In this document: in pieces, positions 1 through 5,899 of the stretch
Numbering within the stretch: position 1 is the first letter of the stretch
Layout: each line of letters begins with the position of its first letter
NCBI GenBank assembly: GCA_002343825.1
Contig: DDSL01000140.1
Coordinates: 1 to 8,091 of the forward strand
Direction of reading: 5' to 3'
From: Chthonomonas sp. UBA2391
Lineage (GTDB): Bacteria; Armatimonadota; Fimbriimonadia; Fimbriimonadales; Fimbriimonadaceae
Length of the DNA: 8,091 bases
The notes under the pieces: generated by a model
Databases searched by the model: none
Told to the model about the DNA's origin: nothing
Seen by the model: only the letters and a program-made list of their open reading frames with translations
Made by a program: the position numbers and the translations under genes

Positions 1-1
1 G

Positions 2-697
2 GAACGGCGAGACCCGCCCCCGTTAATCCGCGGTCATGCCCACAACGACTACCGCCACCCTCGACCGTTGCACGACGCCCTCGACCACGGCTTCACCAGC
101 GTCGAAGCTGACGTCTTCCTTGTCGACGGCCAGATCCTCGTCGGCCATGACCGGCCCGAACTCAAACCGGACCGGACCCTCGCTACCCTCTATCTGGATC
201 CGCTGACCGAGAGAATCGCCCATGGCAACGTTCCTGAGCCGTTCACGCTGATGATCGACATCAAGGCCGATGGCGAATCAACCTATGCAGCGATCCGGGC
301 TGAGCTCCAACGCAGACCGGCACTCGGGCGGATTCGGGTTGTCATCTCCGGCGACCGACCGCTCGGCACGCTGACCCAAGAGGCGGGGGCCTGGGCCGGG
401 ATCGACGGGAGGCTCACTGATCGCCAGTCTCGGCTTGATTCGAAAACAATGCCTTGGATCAGCACGTCTTGGGCCAGCTTCTTCAGCTGGACCGGGCGCG
501 GCGAGATGCCAGCACTGGAGCGCCTACGGCTGCGGAGCCTCGTTCGACAGGTCTCGCGCCGAGGCCGAGAACTCCGATTTTGGGGGGCTCCTGACCAAGA
601 GAACGTTTGGCGAGAGCTCACCCAAGCTGGAGTCCACCGCATCAATACCGACAAACTGGGTCTCTATGCCCAATTTGTGCGAGACAATCGCAAATAG
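2..697 (+). CDS. AIM6-type GDPD/PI-PLC-like phosphodiesterase, 5' end outside window
   Basis: The frame is open from the left edge to the TAG at 695-697 (231 residues), and no ATG, GTG or TTG precedes residue 23, so the true start and any signal peptide lie upstream. Early residues read GHAHNDY (11-17), followed by SVEADVFLVDG and GHD (about 33-50). This is the signature of the bacterial relatives of yeast AIM6 in the PLC-like/GDPD TIM-barrel superfamily. His12 or His14 and His49 are the likely general acid/base pair, and Glu35 and Asp37 the likely metal ligands. Later family blocks are also present: LMIDIKADGEST, VVISGDRP, WISTSWASFFSW, LRFWGAPD and HRINTDKL. Such proteins probably cleave a phosphodiester headgroup, but the substrate is unknown. 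It converges on mnmE and ends before a hairpin terminator. Family placement is confident; the reaction is inferred. Confidence 0.82.
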   Translation, partial: ERRDPPPLIRGHAHNDYRHPRPLHDALDHGFTSVEADVFLVDGQILVGHDRPELKPDRTLATLYLDPLTERIAHGNVPEPFTLMIDIKADGESTYAAIRAELQRRPALGRIRVVISGDRPLGTLTQEAGAWAGIDGRLTDRQSRLDSKTMPWISTSWASFFSWTGRGEMPALERLRLRSLVRQVSRRGRELRFWGAPDQENVWRELTQAGVHRINTDKLGLYAQFVRDNRK

Positions 698-809
698 GCA
701 TTTTTCTTAACAAATCAGGTGTAGCATCCAATATGGAGGCCCGTGGTGCAGTGCGCAGGCGGTCTTCTAGAACTCTCGTCCTTCCATTTCATGCTCTGCA
801 GATCACCTG

Positions 810-833
810 GGCCCCGCTAAGGGGCCGCTTTAT
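810..833 (+). terminator. Probable Rho-independent terminator of the phosphodiesterase gene
   Basis: A 6-bp GC stem (GGCCCC at 810-815, GGGGCC at 821-826) with a GCTAA loop is followed on the plus strand by GCTTTATTTT. The T-run is imperfect. On the minus strand no T-run follows the stem, so it fits termination of the plus-strand gene better than of mnmE. It lies 3 bases beyond, and its T-run overlaps, the mnmE stop codon. The remaining bases 698-809 show no gene. Confidence 0.5.
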
Positions 834-2146
834 TTTCCGATGCAGAACTGGCCAAAGATCTGATCAACCAAGTCGACATTCGCCGTTTCGCCGGTGATGA
901 GGCCAAGCCGGTCGAGGGCATCCCTCAGATGGACCGCGGCGAGATCGATGGGCAGATCGGCGCGCAAAACGTTCTGGGCCGCGACCACCGCTTCCCAAGC
1001 GCGCTCGACCTCCGGTTGATGCCGGTCATTGAGCAGGGCGGTCCCCGGATCTTCTCCGATCACAGACTGAAGGTGGGCTCGAAGGGCTGCCTCCAATTGG
1101 CTGATGCCGGCTCCGGTTTTGGCGCTCACGGCAAGGGTATTCGCCGGGAGCTCCTTGACGAGGTCGGCCTTGCTTGCAACCTTGATAACGGGGGCCTCCA
1201 ACGAGGCATGGATTTCAGCGTCCTCCTCGCTCCATCCCGCAGCGGCATCGAAGAGAAAGAGAACGAGGTGGCTGAGTTCGCTGGCGGCCCGGGTCCGTTC
1301 GATCCCGATTCGTTCGACTTGGTCCTGACTCTCGCGCAACCCAGCCGTATCGATCAGCCGGACGGGGAAGCCGCCGAGCTCGATGAGTTCTTCGATCGTA
1401 TCGCGGGTGGTGCCAGGGATCTCGGTCACGATTGCGCGACCTTCTCCGAGGAGTGCGTTGAAGAGGGAGGATTTTCCTGCATTCGGTCGTCCGACGAGGG
1501 CCACCCGGTAACCCGATTCCGGCGGGCGCTGGAGTCGGCTCCGTTCGGCGAGGTCCCACAGGCCTTGGGCCGTGGACTCGAGCTCATCGGCCAGGGCTGG
1601 TCCATCCAGATCCCCGATCTCTTCGCTGAAATCCACCGTGGCCTCGATGGCCCCGAGGGCCAAGAGCGCGGCCTGACGAAACTCGGCGATCTGGCCCGCC
1701 AGCAGCCCTTCTCGGCGGCGACGCGCGACTTCCAATTCGAGCCGAGTTTGCGCCCGGATGGTCTCGTGGACGGCTTCCGCCGCGCTGAGGTCCAATCTCC
1801 CATTCAAGAAAGCTCGCCGGGTGAATTCTCCGGGCTCGGCCATTCTCGCTCCGGCCGAACGGCAATGCTGAATCAGCCCTTCGACCGAAGCCCGCGACCC
1901 GTGAATACTGAATTCGGCCGACTGCTCTCCGGTGTAGCTGCGCCCCTCGGCGAATGGCAAGCAAAGACCATCGTCGCCGTGGGCGAAGGTTCCGTAGTAG
2001 GCCCGGTGACTCTGGGGCTCTTCCGGCCAGTGTTCGAAGACATTCTCGGCGACGGTCCAGGCCTCAGGCCCACTGACTCGGATCACGGCTACGGCTCCCG
2101 GTCCTGGCCCCGTGATGCAGGCCACGATGGTATCAAACCGGATCAT
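830..2146 (-). CDS. mnmE: tRNA uridine-5-carboxymethylaminomethyl modification GTPase MnmE (TrmE)
   Basis: This is a 438-residue MnmE, close to the usual 450. With MnmG it installs the cmnm5 group on wobble uridine 34 of certain tRNAs, in the cytoplasm. The N-terminal tetrahydrofolate-binding domain has DTIVACITGPG (5-15), SYTGEQSAEFSIHG (70-83) and AEPGEFTRRAFLNGRLDL (103-120). The G domain has the P-loop GRPNAGKSS (219-227), TTRDT (246-250), DTAGL (266-270) and SAK (341-343). Asn222 (potassium ligand) and Glu278 (equivalent of the catalytic Glu282 of E. coli) are kept. The G4 motif reads SKAD (325-328) rather than NKxD. The C terminus is the diagnostic CIGK (435-438). The ATG at 2146 begins the conserved N terminus; the frame extends 31 codons further upstream but only inside the exporter gene. 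The start overlaps the exporter stop as ATGA, so translational coupling is likely. Confidence 0.97.
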   Translation of the reverse strand: MIRFDTIVACITGPGPGAVAVIRVSGPEAWTVAENVFEHWPEEPQSHRAYYGTFAHGDDGLCLPFAEGRSYTGEQSAEFSIHGSRASVEGLIQHCRSAGARMAEPGEFTRRAFLNGRLDLSAAEAVHETIRAQTRLELEVARRRREGLLAGQIAEFRQAALLALGAIEATVDFSEEIGDLDGPALADELESTAQGLWDLAERSRLQRPPESGYRVALVGRPNAGKSSLFNALLGEGRAIVTEIPGTTRDTIEELIELGGFPVRLIDTAGLRESQDQVERIGIERTRAASELSHLVLFLFDAAAGWSEEDAEIHASLEAPVIKVASKADLVKELPANTLAVSAKTGAGISQLEAALRAHLQSVIGEDPGTALLNDRHQPEVERAWEAVVAAQNVLRADLPIDLAAVHLRDALDRLGLITGETANVDLVDQIFGQFCIGK

Positions 2147-3369
2147 GTCGAGGGCTCCGGTTCCGGAGCGCGCAAAGCCGTCCACGCGGCGATGGCCGGG
2201 AAGAGGGCGATGATCGTGCCGAGGGCATAGGGCGCCCACGGCTTCCAGTTAAACAGCGGATTGCTCACCATCGGCCCGATGGCCCGAGCCAGCGCGCCGA
2301 GGGCTTGGGTGATCCCAAAGATCCCACCCTGCATGGTGAGCGGGGCGTTGCGCGAGATCAGCGAGTTCAAACTCGGTTGGGCCAGGCCGTTGCCGAGCCC
2401 GAGGCCGATGATCACCAGGACACCAGGGAACCAAAGCGGCGTGAACGGAACCAGCAAGAAAGACGGGATGAAGAGAAGATAGGAGTACTTGAGCACCTTG
2501 TGCTCGCCAAACCGCTTGGTGAGAATGCCCACCAAGACCCCCTGCACCAGGACCCCAACAACTCCCACCATCGCCAGCACGAGCGCGCCCTGACCTTTGG
2601 GGTCCTCAAACTTGAAGATCCAATTGGGGTCGGCAATCAGCCGGAAGTAGGTGGTCTCCAGATTGGTGAACCCCAGATTGATGGCGAAGAACATCGCGAG
2701 CATCATGCCCAGTTGGGGGGTCCGCAAGGCGACCTTGAGGTCCTCGATCATCTTGGGCTTTTCGACGACCCTTTCTGGCTTGAGGCTCTCGGGAACGCAG
2801 AAGAGGATGAAGAGGAAGTTCACCAGGCAGAGGCCAGCGGTCACATAGCCTAGGAGGATCGGGGAATCATCGCTGACTCGAAGGAGTTGGGCTCCGATGA
2901 CGGGCCCTAGGATGAACCCGAGCCCAAAGGCGGCCCCGAGCAGGCCTAGGCTCTTGGCCCGGTCTTCCGGCGCAGTCGTATCCGCGACATAGGCAAAAGC
3001 CACCCCCAGGTTGGCGGCCGCGATGCCCGACAGAATCCGCGAAACCAGAATCCAGAAAATCGTATCGGCGTGGGCATAGACCACGTAGCTGCCGATGCTG
3101 AGCAGGCACGAGATGAGGAGAACGATGCGGCGACCCCGCGTGTCGCTCAGCCGACCGAGGAGCGGCGCGGTCAGCAGCTGGGCGACGCTATACGCCCCCA
3201 AAAAGATTCCCACCCAGGTTCCGATAAGCCACACCGGAGCACTGGCCCCGAGCTCGGCGCGGATGATCTGCTCACCCCGCAACTGGAGGTCGGGGATGAA
3301 CATCGCGAACCCGAGGAGGTCGATGAGGACCGTGATGAAGATCGCGACGATGGGGGGAATGCGCCTCAC
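2143..3369 (-). CDS. MFS drug-efflux-type transporter (TetA-like, DHA1 family)
   Basis: This is a 408-residue, 12-helix major facilitator in the inner membrane, probably a proton antiporter exporting a small molecule. Motif A reads GRLSDTRGRR (72-81) after the second helix. The antiporter motif C, GFILGPVIG (151-159), lies in the fifth helix. The long central loop (about 193-220, rich in Lys and Glu) separates two six-helix halves, and the tail is short (PEPEPST). The closest family by eye is the TetA/multidrug-resistance group; the substrate cannot be read from sequence. The start is GTG at 3369, because the next in-frame ATG (residue 23) would remove most of helix 1. No clear Shine-Dalgarno lies upstream, but a TAAACT box sits 7 bases before the start, consistent with a leaderless message. 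The stop overlaps the mnmE start by 4 bases. It is divergent from the CsgG-family gene and shares its control region. Confidence 0.9.
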   Translation of the reverse strand: MRRIPPIVAIFITVLIDLLGFAMFIPDLQLRGEQIIRAELGASAPVWLIGTWVGIFLGAYSVAQLLTAPLLGRLSDTRGRRIVLLISCLLSIGSYVVYAHADTIFWILVSRILSGIAAANLGVAFAYVADTTAPEDRAKSLGLLGAAFGLGFILGPVIGAQLLRVSDDSPILLGYVTAGLCLVNFLFILFCVPESLKPERVVEKPKMIEDLKVALRTPQLGMMLAMFFAINLGFTNLETTYFRLIADPNWIFKFEDPKGQGALVLAMVGVVGVLVQGVLVGILTKRFGEHKVLKYSYLLFIPSFLLVPFTPLWFPGVLVIIGLGLGNGLAQPSLNSLISRNAPLTMQGGIFGITQALGALARAIGPMVSNPLFNWKPWAPYALGTIIALFPAIAAWTALRAPEPEPST

Positions 3370-3376
3370 GTCGGCG

Positions 3377-3382
3377 AGTTTA
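3377..3382 (-). promoter_or_regulatory. Putative -10 box of the MFS-mnmE operon
   Basis: The minus strand reads TAAACT, matching TANNNT, with 7 bases between it and the GTG start at 3369. Transcription would then begin at or next to the start codon. The 17-base-spaced -35 position (3400-3405, GTGTGA) matches TTGACA poorly and lies inside CRP-type palindrome 1, so a regulator bound there would interfere with this promoter. Inferred from sequence only. Confidence 0.4.
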
Positions 3383-3388
3383 CACGGC

Positions 3389-3404
3389 TGTGATCCAGAT
3401 CACA
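3389..3404. promoter_or_regulatory. CRP-type operator 1 (TGTGATCCAGATCACA)
   Basis: A 16-bp palindrome with perfect TGTGA and TCACA half-sites around six bases, symmetric except for its central two bases. This is the textbook consensus of CRP/CAP-family regulators. It lies between divergent genes. Its centre (3396.5) is 64.5 bases upstream of the CsgG-family ATG and 27.5 bases upstream of the MFS GTG. No regulator gene is in the window, so the binder (CRP or a relative) is inferred. Confidence 0.72.
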
Positions 3405-3411
3405 CTGCTCC

Positions 3412-3427
3412 CGTGAGCGGGGTCACA
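3412..3427. promoter_or_regulatory. CRP-type operator 2 (CGTGAGCGGGGTCACA)
   Basis: A second palindrome of the same form, with half-sites CGTGA and TCACA around six bases. It is centred 23 bp from operator 1, about two helical turns, so both sites face the same side. Its centre (3419.5) is exactly 41.5 bases upstream of the CsgG-family ATG, the class II activator position if the message starts at the ATG. It is weaker than operator 1 because one half-site has a mismatch. Confidence 0.55.
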
Positions 3428-3448
3428 GCCCCGGCCCAAATCGGGCCC

Positions 3449-3454
3449 TACGAT
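3449..3454 (+). promoter_or_regulatory. Putative -10 box of the CsgG-family gene
   Basis: TACGAT lies 6 bases before the ATG at 3461, the TANNNT-to-start spacing typical of leaderless genes. The -35 position (about 3426-3431, CAGCCC) bears no resemblance to TTGACA, as expected for an activator-dependent promoter with a CRP-type site at -41.5. The only alternative ribosome-binding sequence, AAGGG (3455-3459), is a single base from the ATG, which is too close. Confidence 0.45.
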
Positions 3455-3460
3455 AAGGGC

Positions 3461-4468
3461 ATGTTCAGCAAGAACCTTTCCAGATTCGTCATCACGGCCG
3501 TCGCCCTCTCTGCCATCACGGCCCCCGCCCTCAGCGATAACAAGAAGAAAAATGAGCCGGCCCCTCTGCCCGCTTACACGGGACCCAAGAAGCGGATCGC
3601 GGTGATGAACGTGAACATGCCGGGCCCCGAATCGGGGCGAGCCTCTGATGAGTTCCTTCGCGTTCTCAAGCAGACCAACGGCATCAACACCCTGAGCGAT
3701 GTCGGCCTGAAGTTGACCGAGATGCTCGAGACCGCGCTTCACCAGACCGGGCGTTTCGTGATGCTCGAAAGGGTGAACATCGACGACACCCGAGAAGAGA
3801 TCCGGATCGGCGAAGAGCTTGGTAATGAGCAGACGCGGGTCAAAGCGGGAAGCGTCCTCGGTGCGCAGATGGTCGTCCGGGCGGCGGTCACCGAGTTCAC
3901 GGACAACAAATCGAGCGGCGGAGGCGGCGTAAATATCGCTGGCTTCCAGTTTGGGGGAGCCAAAAAGGTAGCCGCCGTGACGATCGATGTCAAGTTTGTG
4001 GACCCCCTCACCAGCCGGATCGTCCACGTCGCCAGCGCAAGCGGGGATAGCAAGAGCGAGGCCGCCTTCGGTGGGGTGAACTTCGGCAGTGTCGGGATCT
4101 TCGGCGGCGGCAGCAAGGAGCAGCCGATCGAAAAAGCCACCCGCAACGCAGTCGTGGCCGCAGTCCAGCAGATCATCACCAAGATGGAGACCGTCGCCTG
4201 GGAAGGCCGCGTCGCGGACATGGACGCTGAAACGGGGCGGGCCACGCTCAACCGCGGGGAAGATGATGGCCTGAAGGTGGGTGATTCGCTGAAGATCTAC
4301 CGGCCGGGCAAAGAGATCAAGGACCCCGAGACCGGCGAAAGCCTTGGACGGGATGAAGATGTCCTCGTCGGGACGGGCAAAGTCTCGTGGGTCAGCAAAC
4401 GGGTGAGCCGCGTGACCCCGGACGGAAAGATGAAGCTGGGAGTCGGATTCGTCGTGAAATTCGACTGA
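3461..4468 (+). CDS. Secreted CsgG-family protein
   Basis: A 335-residue exported protein. Residues 1-25 form a Sec signal peptide (basic start, hydrophobic VITAVALSAITA, cleavage likely after APALS). There is no lipobox cysteine, so unlike E. coli CsgG it is probably not a lipoprotein. From about 44 it follows the CsgG fold: KRIAVMNV, a helix LTEMLETALHQTGRFVMLER (85-104), and AGSVLGAQMVVRAAVTEF (129-146). A glycine-rich stretch SSGGGGVNIAGFQFGG (151-166) and a second GG-rich loop (204-218) follow. The C-terminal part, GRVADMDAETGRATLNRGEDDGLKVGD with DPETGESLG (about 249-296), resembles the small beta domain often attached to these proteins. Family members act at or near the outer membrane; this one's cargo is unknown and no curli genes adjoin. 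The frame extends upstream of 3461 only as an antisense shadow of the exporter. Confidence 0.82.
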   Translation: MFSKNLSRFVITAVALSAITAPALSDNKKKNEPAPLPAYTGPKKRIAVMNVNMPGPESGRASDEFLRVLKQTNGINTLSDVGLKLTEMLETALHQTGRFVMLERVNIDDTREEIRIGEELGNEQTRVKAGSVLGAQMVVRAAVTEFTDNKSSGGGGVNIAGFQFGGAKKVAAVTIDVKFVDPLTSRIVHVASASGDSKSEAAFGGVNFGSVGIFGGGSKEQPIEKATRNAVVAAVQQIITKMETVAWEGRVADMDAETGRATLNRGEDDGLKVGDSLKIYRPGKEIKDPETGESLGRDEDVLVGTGKVSWVSKRVSRVTPDGKMKLGVGFVVKFD

Positions 4469-4497
4469 TCCTTACGACTTTGGAGGTTGCTCCAAGA

Positions 4498-4529
4498 GCC
4501 GCCGGACTTCGGTCTGGCGGCCATTTTTT
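4498..4529 (+). terminator. Strong Rho-independent terminator after the CsgG-family gene
   Basis: A 10-bp stem (GCCGCCGGAC at 4498-4507, GTCTGGCGGC at 4512-4521, one G-T pair) is closed by the very stable TTCG loop and followed by CATTTTTT. It lies 29 bases after the stop. A smaller hairpin, TTGGAG-GTTG-CTCCAA (4480-4495), precedes it. Confidence 0.93.
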
Positions 4530-4538
4530 GTGCCGGGA

Positions 4539-4599
4539 TCGCCCCGGCCCGGGCCAAACCCTCGCCCCCCGATTCTCGGGGGTCTCCGCCCCGGGGCGA
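4539..4599. other. Nested inverted repeats between the CsgG-family gene and the RHS array
   Basis: Nine bases TCGCCCCGG (4539-4547) pair perfectly with CCGGGGCGA (4591-4599). Inside them, CCCCCGA (4566-4572) pairs with TCGGGGG (4576-4582) over a TTC loop, and GGCCCGGGCC lies at the foot. As RNA or single-stranded DNA this would fold tightly. I do not recognise an RNA family. No T-run follows, so it is not a second terminator in the usual sense. The rest of 4530-4675 shows nothing else. Confidence 0.45.
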
Positions 4600-4665
4600 C
4601 CGATAAGCCTGCCCGCGGCCTGGTGAGGACTGGCTAAAGGGTAGCTGGAACTTGACGAATTGCTT

Positions 4666-4670
4666 GGAGG
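4666..4670 (+). promoter_or_regulatory. Ribosome binding site that fixes the module A start
   Basis: GGAGG is followed by 5 bases and then GTG at 4676. This is the best Shine-Dalgarno in the window and favours GTG 4676 over TTG 4652 (no site) and ATG 4700 (no site at usual spacing). Confidence 0.6.
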
Positions 4671-4675
4671 TTGCT

Positions 4676-5371
4676 GTGAATGTGTCGTACAATGCGGGCA
4701 TGAGCGGAGCGTTGGCCTCTAGTACCGGAACCCACGCCGGGCGGTTCGGCCACGGCGGGGCGTATGGCTATCAGAGCGACAGCAACGATCTCCAACTCCT
4801 CGGCCACCGTTTCTACGACCCGAATGTGGGAAGGTTCTTAACACGAGACCGCATCAAGGATGGACGGAACTGGTATGCCTACTGCAGCAACAACCCATTA
4901 ACGGCTGCCGATCCAACGGGACTAAAGGTCACAGTTAACGTTACACCAGACATTCTCAAGAGGTATCCAAATCTCACCAAACAAGACTGGGAGACTTACA
5001 TCTTCTTGATCCTTCTGATGATGGTGCTCTCTGGGGGTAAAATTGGAGCTGCTGCAAAGGAGTTGCTCGAGTCAGAGACTGAATACATCATAAGTCTTGC
5101 ACCCGGCGGGTCGAGTGTAGCGGTACCCGAGCTTCGTAGGATACTTGTTGGAATCGACTTTGACGAAGAGATTAACGGTTTAGACGGTAAAAATGCTCCA
5201 GTGAACCTTTTCCTGATTCTGGTGCATGAAGTCGCACATCTTCTTCTCGGTTACGGTGGAAGTCCCAAAGAAGAGAATCGACTCGTTGATGAGATTGAAA
5301 ATCCCGTTCGAAAGCAATGGAGATTTCCTTTGAGGGGACCTTACAAAATTGGTGGGGCAAGAATGCAATGA
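4676..5371 (+). CDS. RHS module A: truncated RHS core with HExxH metallopeptidase-like toxin tip
   Basis: 231 residues from GTG 4676. Residues about 10-83 are the end of an RHS core: HAGRFGHGGAYGYQ, LLGHRFYDPNVGRFLTRD, DGRNWYAYCSNNP. They finish in PLTAADPTGL (74-83), an exact match to the PxxxxDPxGL self-cleavage motif of Rhs proteins. The tip (84-231) is unrelated to module B's. It has a hydrophobic segment YIFLILLMMVL (108-118) and HEVAHLLLGYGG (184-195), a zinc-metallopeptidase HExxH motif. An acidic run (Glu199, Glu200, Asp205, Glu206, Glu208) follows that could supply the third ligand. DEIENPVR recalls the ENxxR block seen after HExxH in some toxin metallopeptidases. The upstream core is missing, so this is an orphan cassette rather than a full rhs gene. 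The stop overlaps the next gene as ATGA. Toxin activity is inferred. Confidence 0.75.
   Translation: MNVSYNAGMSGALASSTGTHAGRFGHGGAYGYQSDSNDLQLLGHRFYDPNVGRFLTRDRIKDGRNWYAYCSNNPLTAADPTGLKVTVNVTPDILKRYPNLTKQDWETYIFLILLMMVLSGGKIGAAAKELLESETEYIISLAPGGSSVAVPELRRILVGIDFDEEINGLDGKNAPVNLFLILVHEVAHLLLGYGGSPKEENRLVDEIENPVRKQWRFPLRGPYKIGGARMQ
4704..4926 (+). repeat. RHS core direct repeat, copy A (partner 6078-6300)
   Basis: Aligns without gaps to 6078-6300 at a constant offset of 1374 bases. It includes an identical 44-base run at 4724-4767. Similarity stops abruptly right after the GGACTAAA that encodes the end of DPTGL, which is where the variable tips begin. The left edge fades into unrelated sequence near 4700. 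Confidence 0.9.
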
Positions 5372-5790
5372 AAACAATATTACTAGGTTGCCTGATGATC
5401 GTATGCAGCTTTACTCAACAGAGCAGTCCCAGGAAACCAGACTGGCAATTTCTCTACTTTCCACTAGATGGATCGGGACCTTACGCTGGCCTTAGTTTCG
5501 ATCAGCGGAAGGGATACTATGACATAACATCCTTAATGATTAAGAACAAGGATTACTGGGACCAATTCGTCTCGGATCAAGACAAGGCGGAGGGGTGGAA
5601 GCGCTTCCCGGCCAAGAATCATGTCGACGTTCGGATTCTGCTCCTTGGGGATTTTGGTGCTCTCGGTGTGACGTACGAGGGCGATCTATTCTTGAACAAC
5701 AAAGCACGGGTTGCTTCGCCGGAAGAGTTAGACGGACTCCGGCTGTCACTCTACGCCGCAATTCCGCGTCAACCCAATCTGCCAAAGTGA
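5368..5790 (+). CDS. Small exported protein, candidate immunity partner of module A
   Basis: 140 residues; I recognise no family. The N terminus MKTILLGCLMIVCSFTQQSS is a short signal-peptide-like segment with Cys8 and Cys13. Neither cysteine sits in a good lipobox at the usual distance, so simple Sec export is more likely than lipidation, but not certain. The mature part is a small mixed, partly beta protein (PDWQFLYFPLDG, VDVRILLLGDFGALGVTYEGDLFLN). ATG 5368 overlaps the module A stop by 4 bases and begins the signal segment. The frame opens at 5317, but only inside the module A tip. Position and coupling are those of immunity genes behind Rhs-CT toxins, which typically neutralise their own toxin. 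An export signal would place it in the periplasm. The immunity role is inferred from context. Confidence 0.65.
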   Translation: MKTILLGCLMIVCSFTQQSSPRKPDWQFLYFPLDGSGPYAGLSFDQRKGYYDITSLMIKNKDYWDQFVSDQDKAEGWKRFPAKNHVDVRILLLGDFGALGVTYEGDLFLNNKARVASPEELDGLRLSLYAAIPRQPNLPK

Positions 5791-5792
5791 GA

Positions 5793-5817
5793 TTGCCAAG
5801 TTTCAAGGCGAGTTTTT
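5793..5817 (+). terminator. Weak candidate terminator behind the module A partner gene
   Basis: TTGCC (5793-5797) can pair with GGCGA (5807-5811, one G-T pair) just after the stop codon, and GTTTTT follows. The stem is only 5 bp with a large loop, so this is tentative. Confidence 0.25.
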
Positions 5818-5821
5818 AAAT

Positions 5822-5899
5822 AGAGGTCCACGAAATGATGGCCTTGGAACTCGGGTTCGGGAACGGGATGGTGGTTAGACGACGTTCAAGAGAGATGGG
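5822..5899 (+). pseudogene. Upstream RHS-repeat remnant of module B, interrupted by TAG at 5876
   Basis: In the same frame as module B this stretch reads RGPRNDGLGTRVRERDGG, then stop (TAG 5876-5878), then TTFKRDGVGV. Apart from the stop, this is a normal RHS YD-repeat passage (DGLGxRVRxxDGG-TTxxxRDGVGV) leading straight into the module B core. A serine codon TCG would need one change to become TAG. The RHS frame therefore once continued further left and is now broken, with module B left as a 3' remainder. Confidence 0.55.

Noticed and set aside
736..790. tRNA-like string (GCAGGCGGTCTTCTAGAA) resembling the anticodon side of tRNA-Arg(UCU)
   Set aside because: The anticodon stem does not pair properly, and there is no T-arm GGTTCGAATCC-like block or matching acceptor end.
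929..2230. 433-codon open frame antisense to mnmE
   Set aside because: It mirrors a well-conserved MnmE gene in high-GC DNA and its product has no domain or plausible start signal.
3095..3460. N-terminal extension of the CsgG-family gene to an upstream in-frame start
   Set aside because: The extension lies inside the divergent exporter gene and control region. A signal peptide begins exactly at ATG 3461.
3380..4027. 215-codon minus-strand frame across the CsgG-family gene
   Set aside because: It is a shadow of a clear secreted-protein gene, with a composition typical of antisense frames, and it runs into the divergent control region.
5317..5367. Longer start for the module A partner gene
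   Set aside because: It would lie inside the module A tip and bury the signal segment that begins at ATG 5368.
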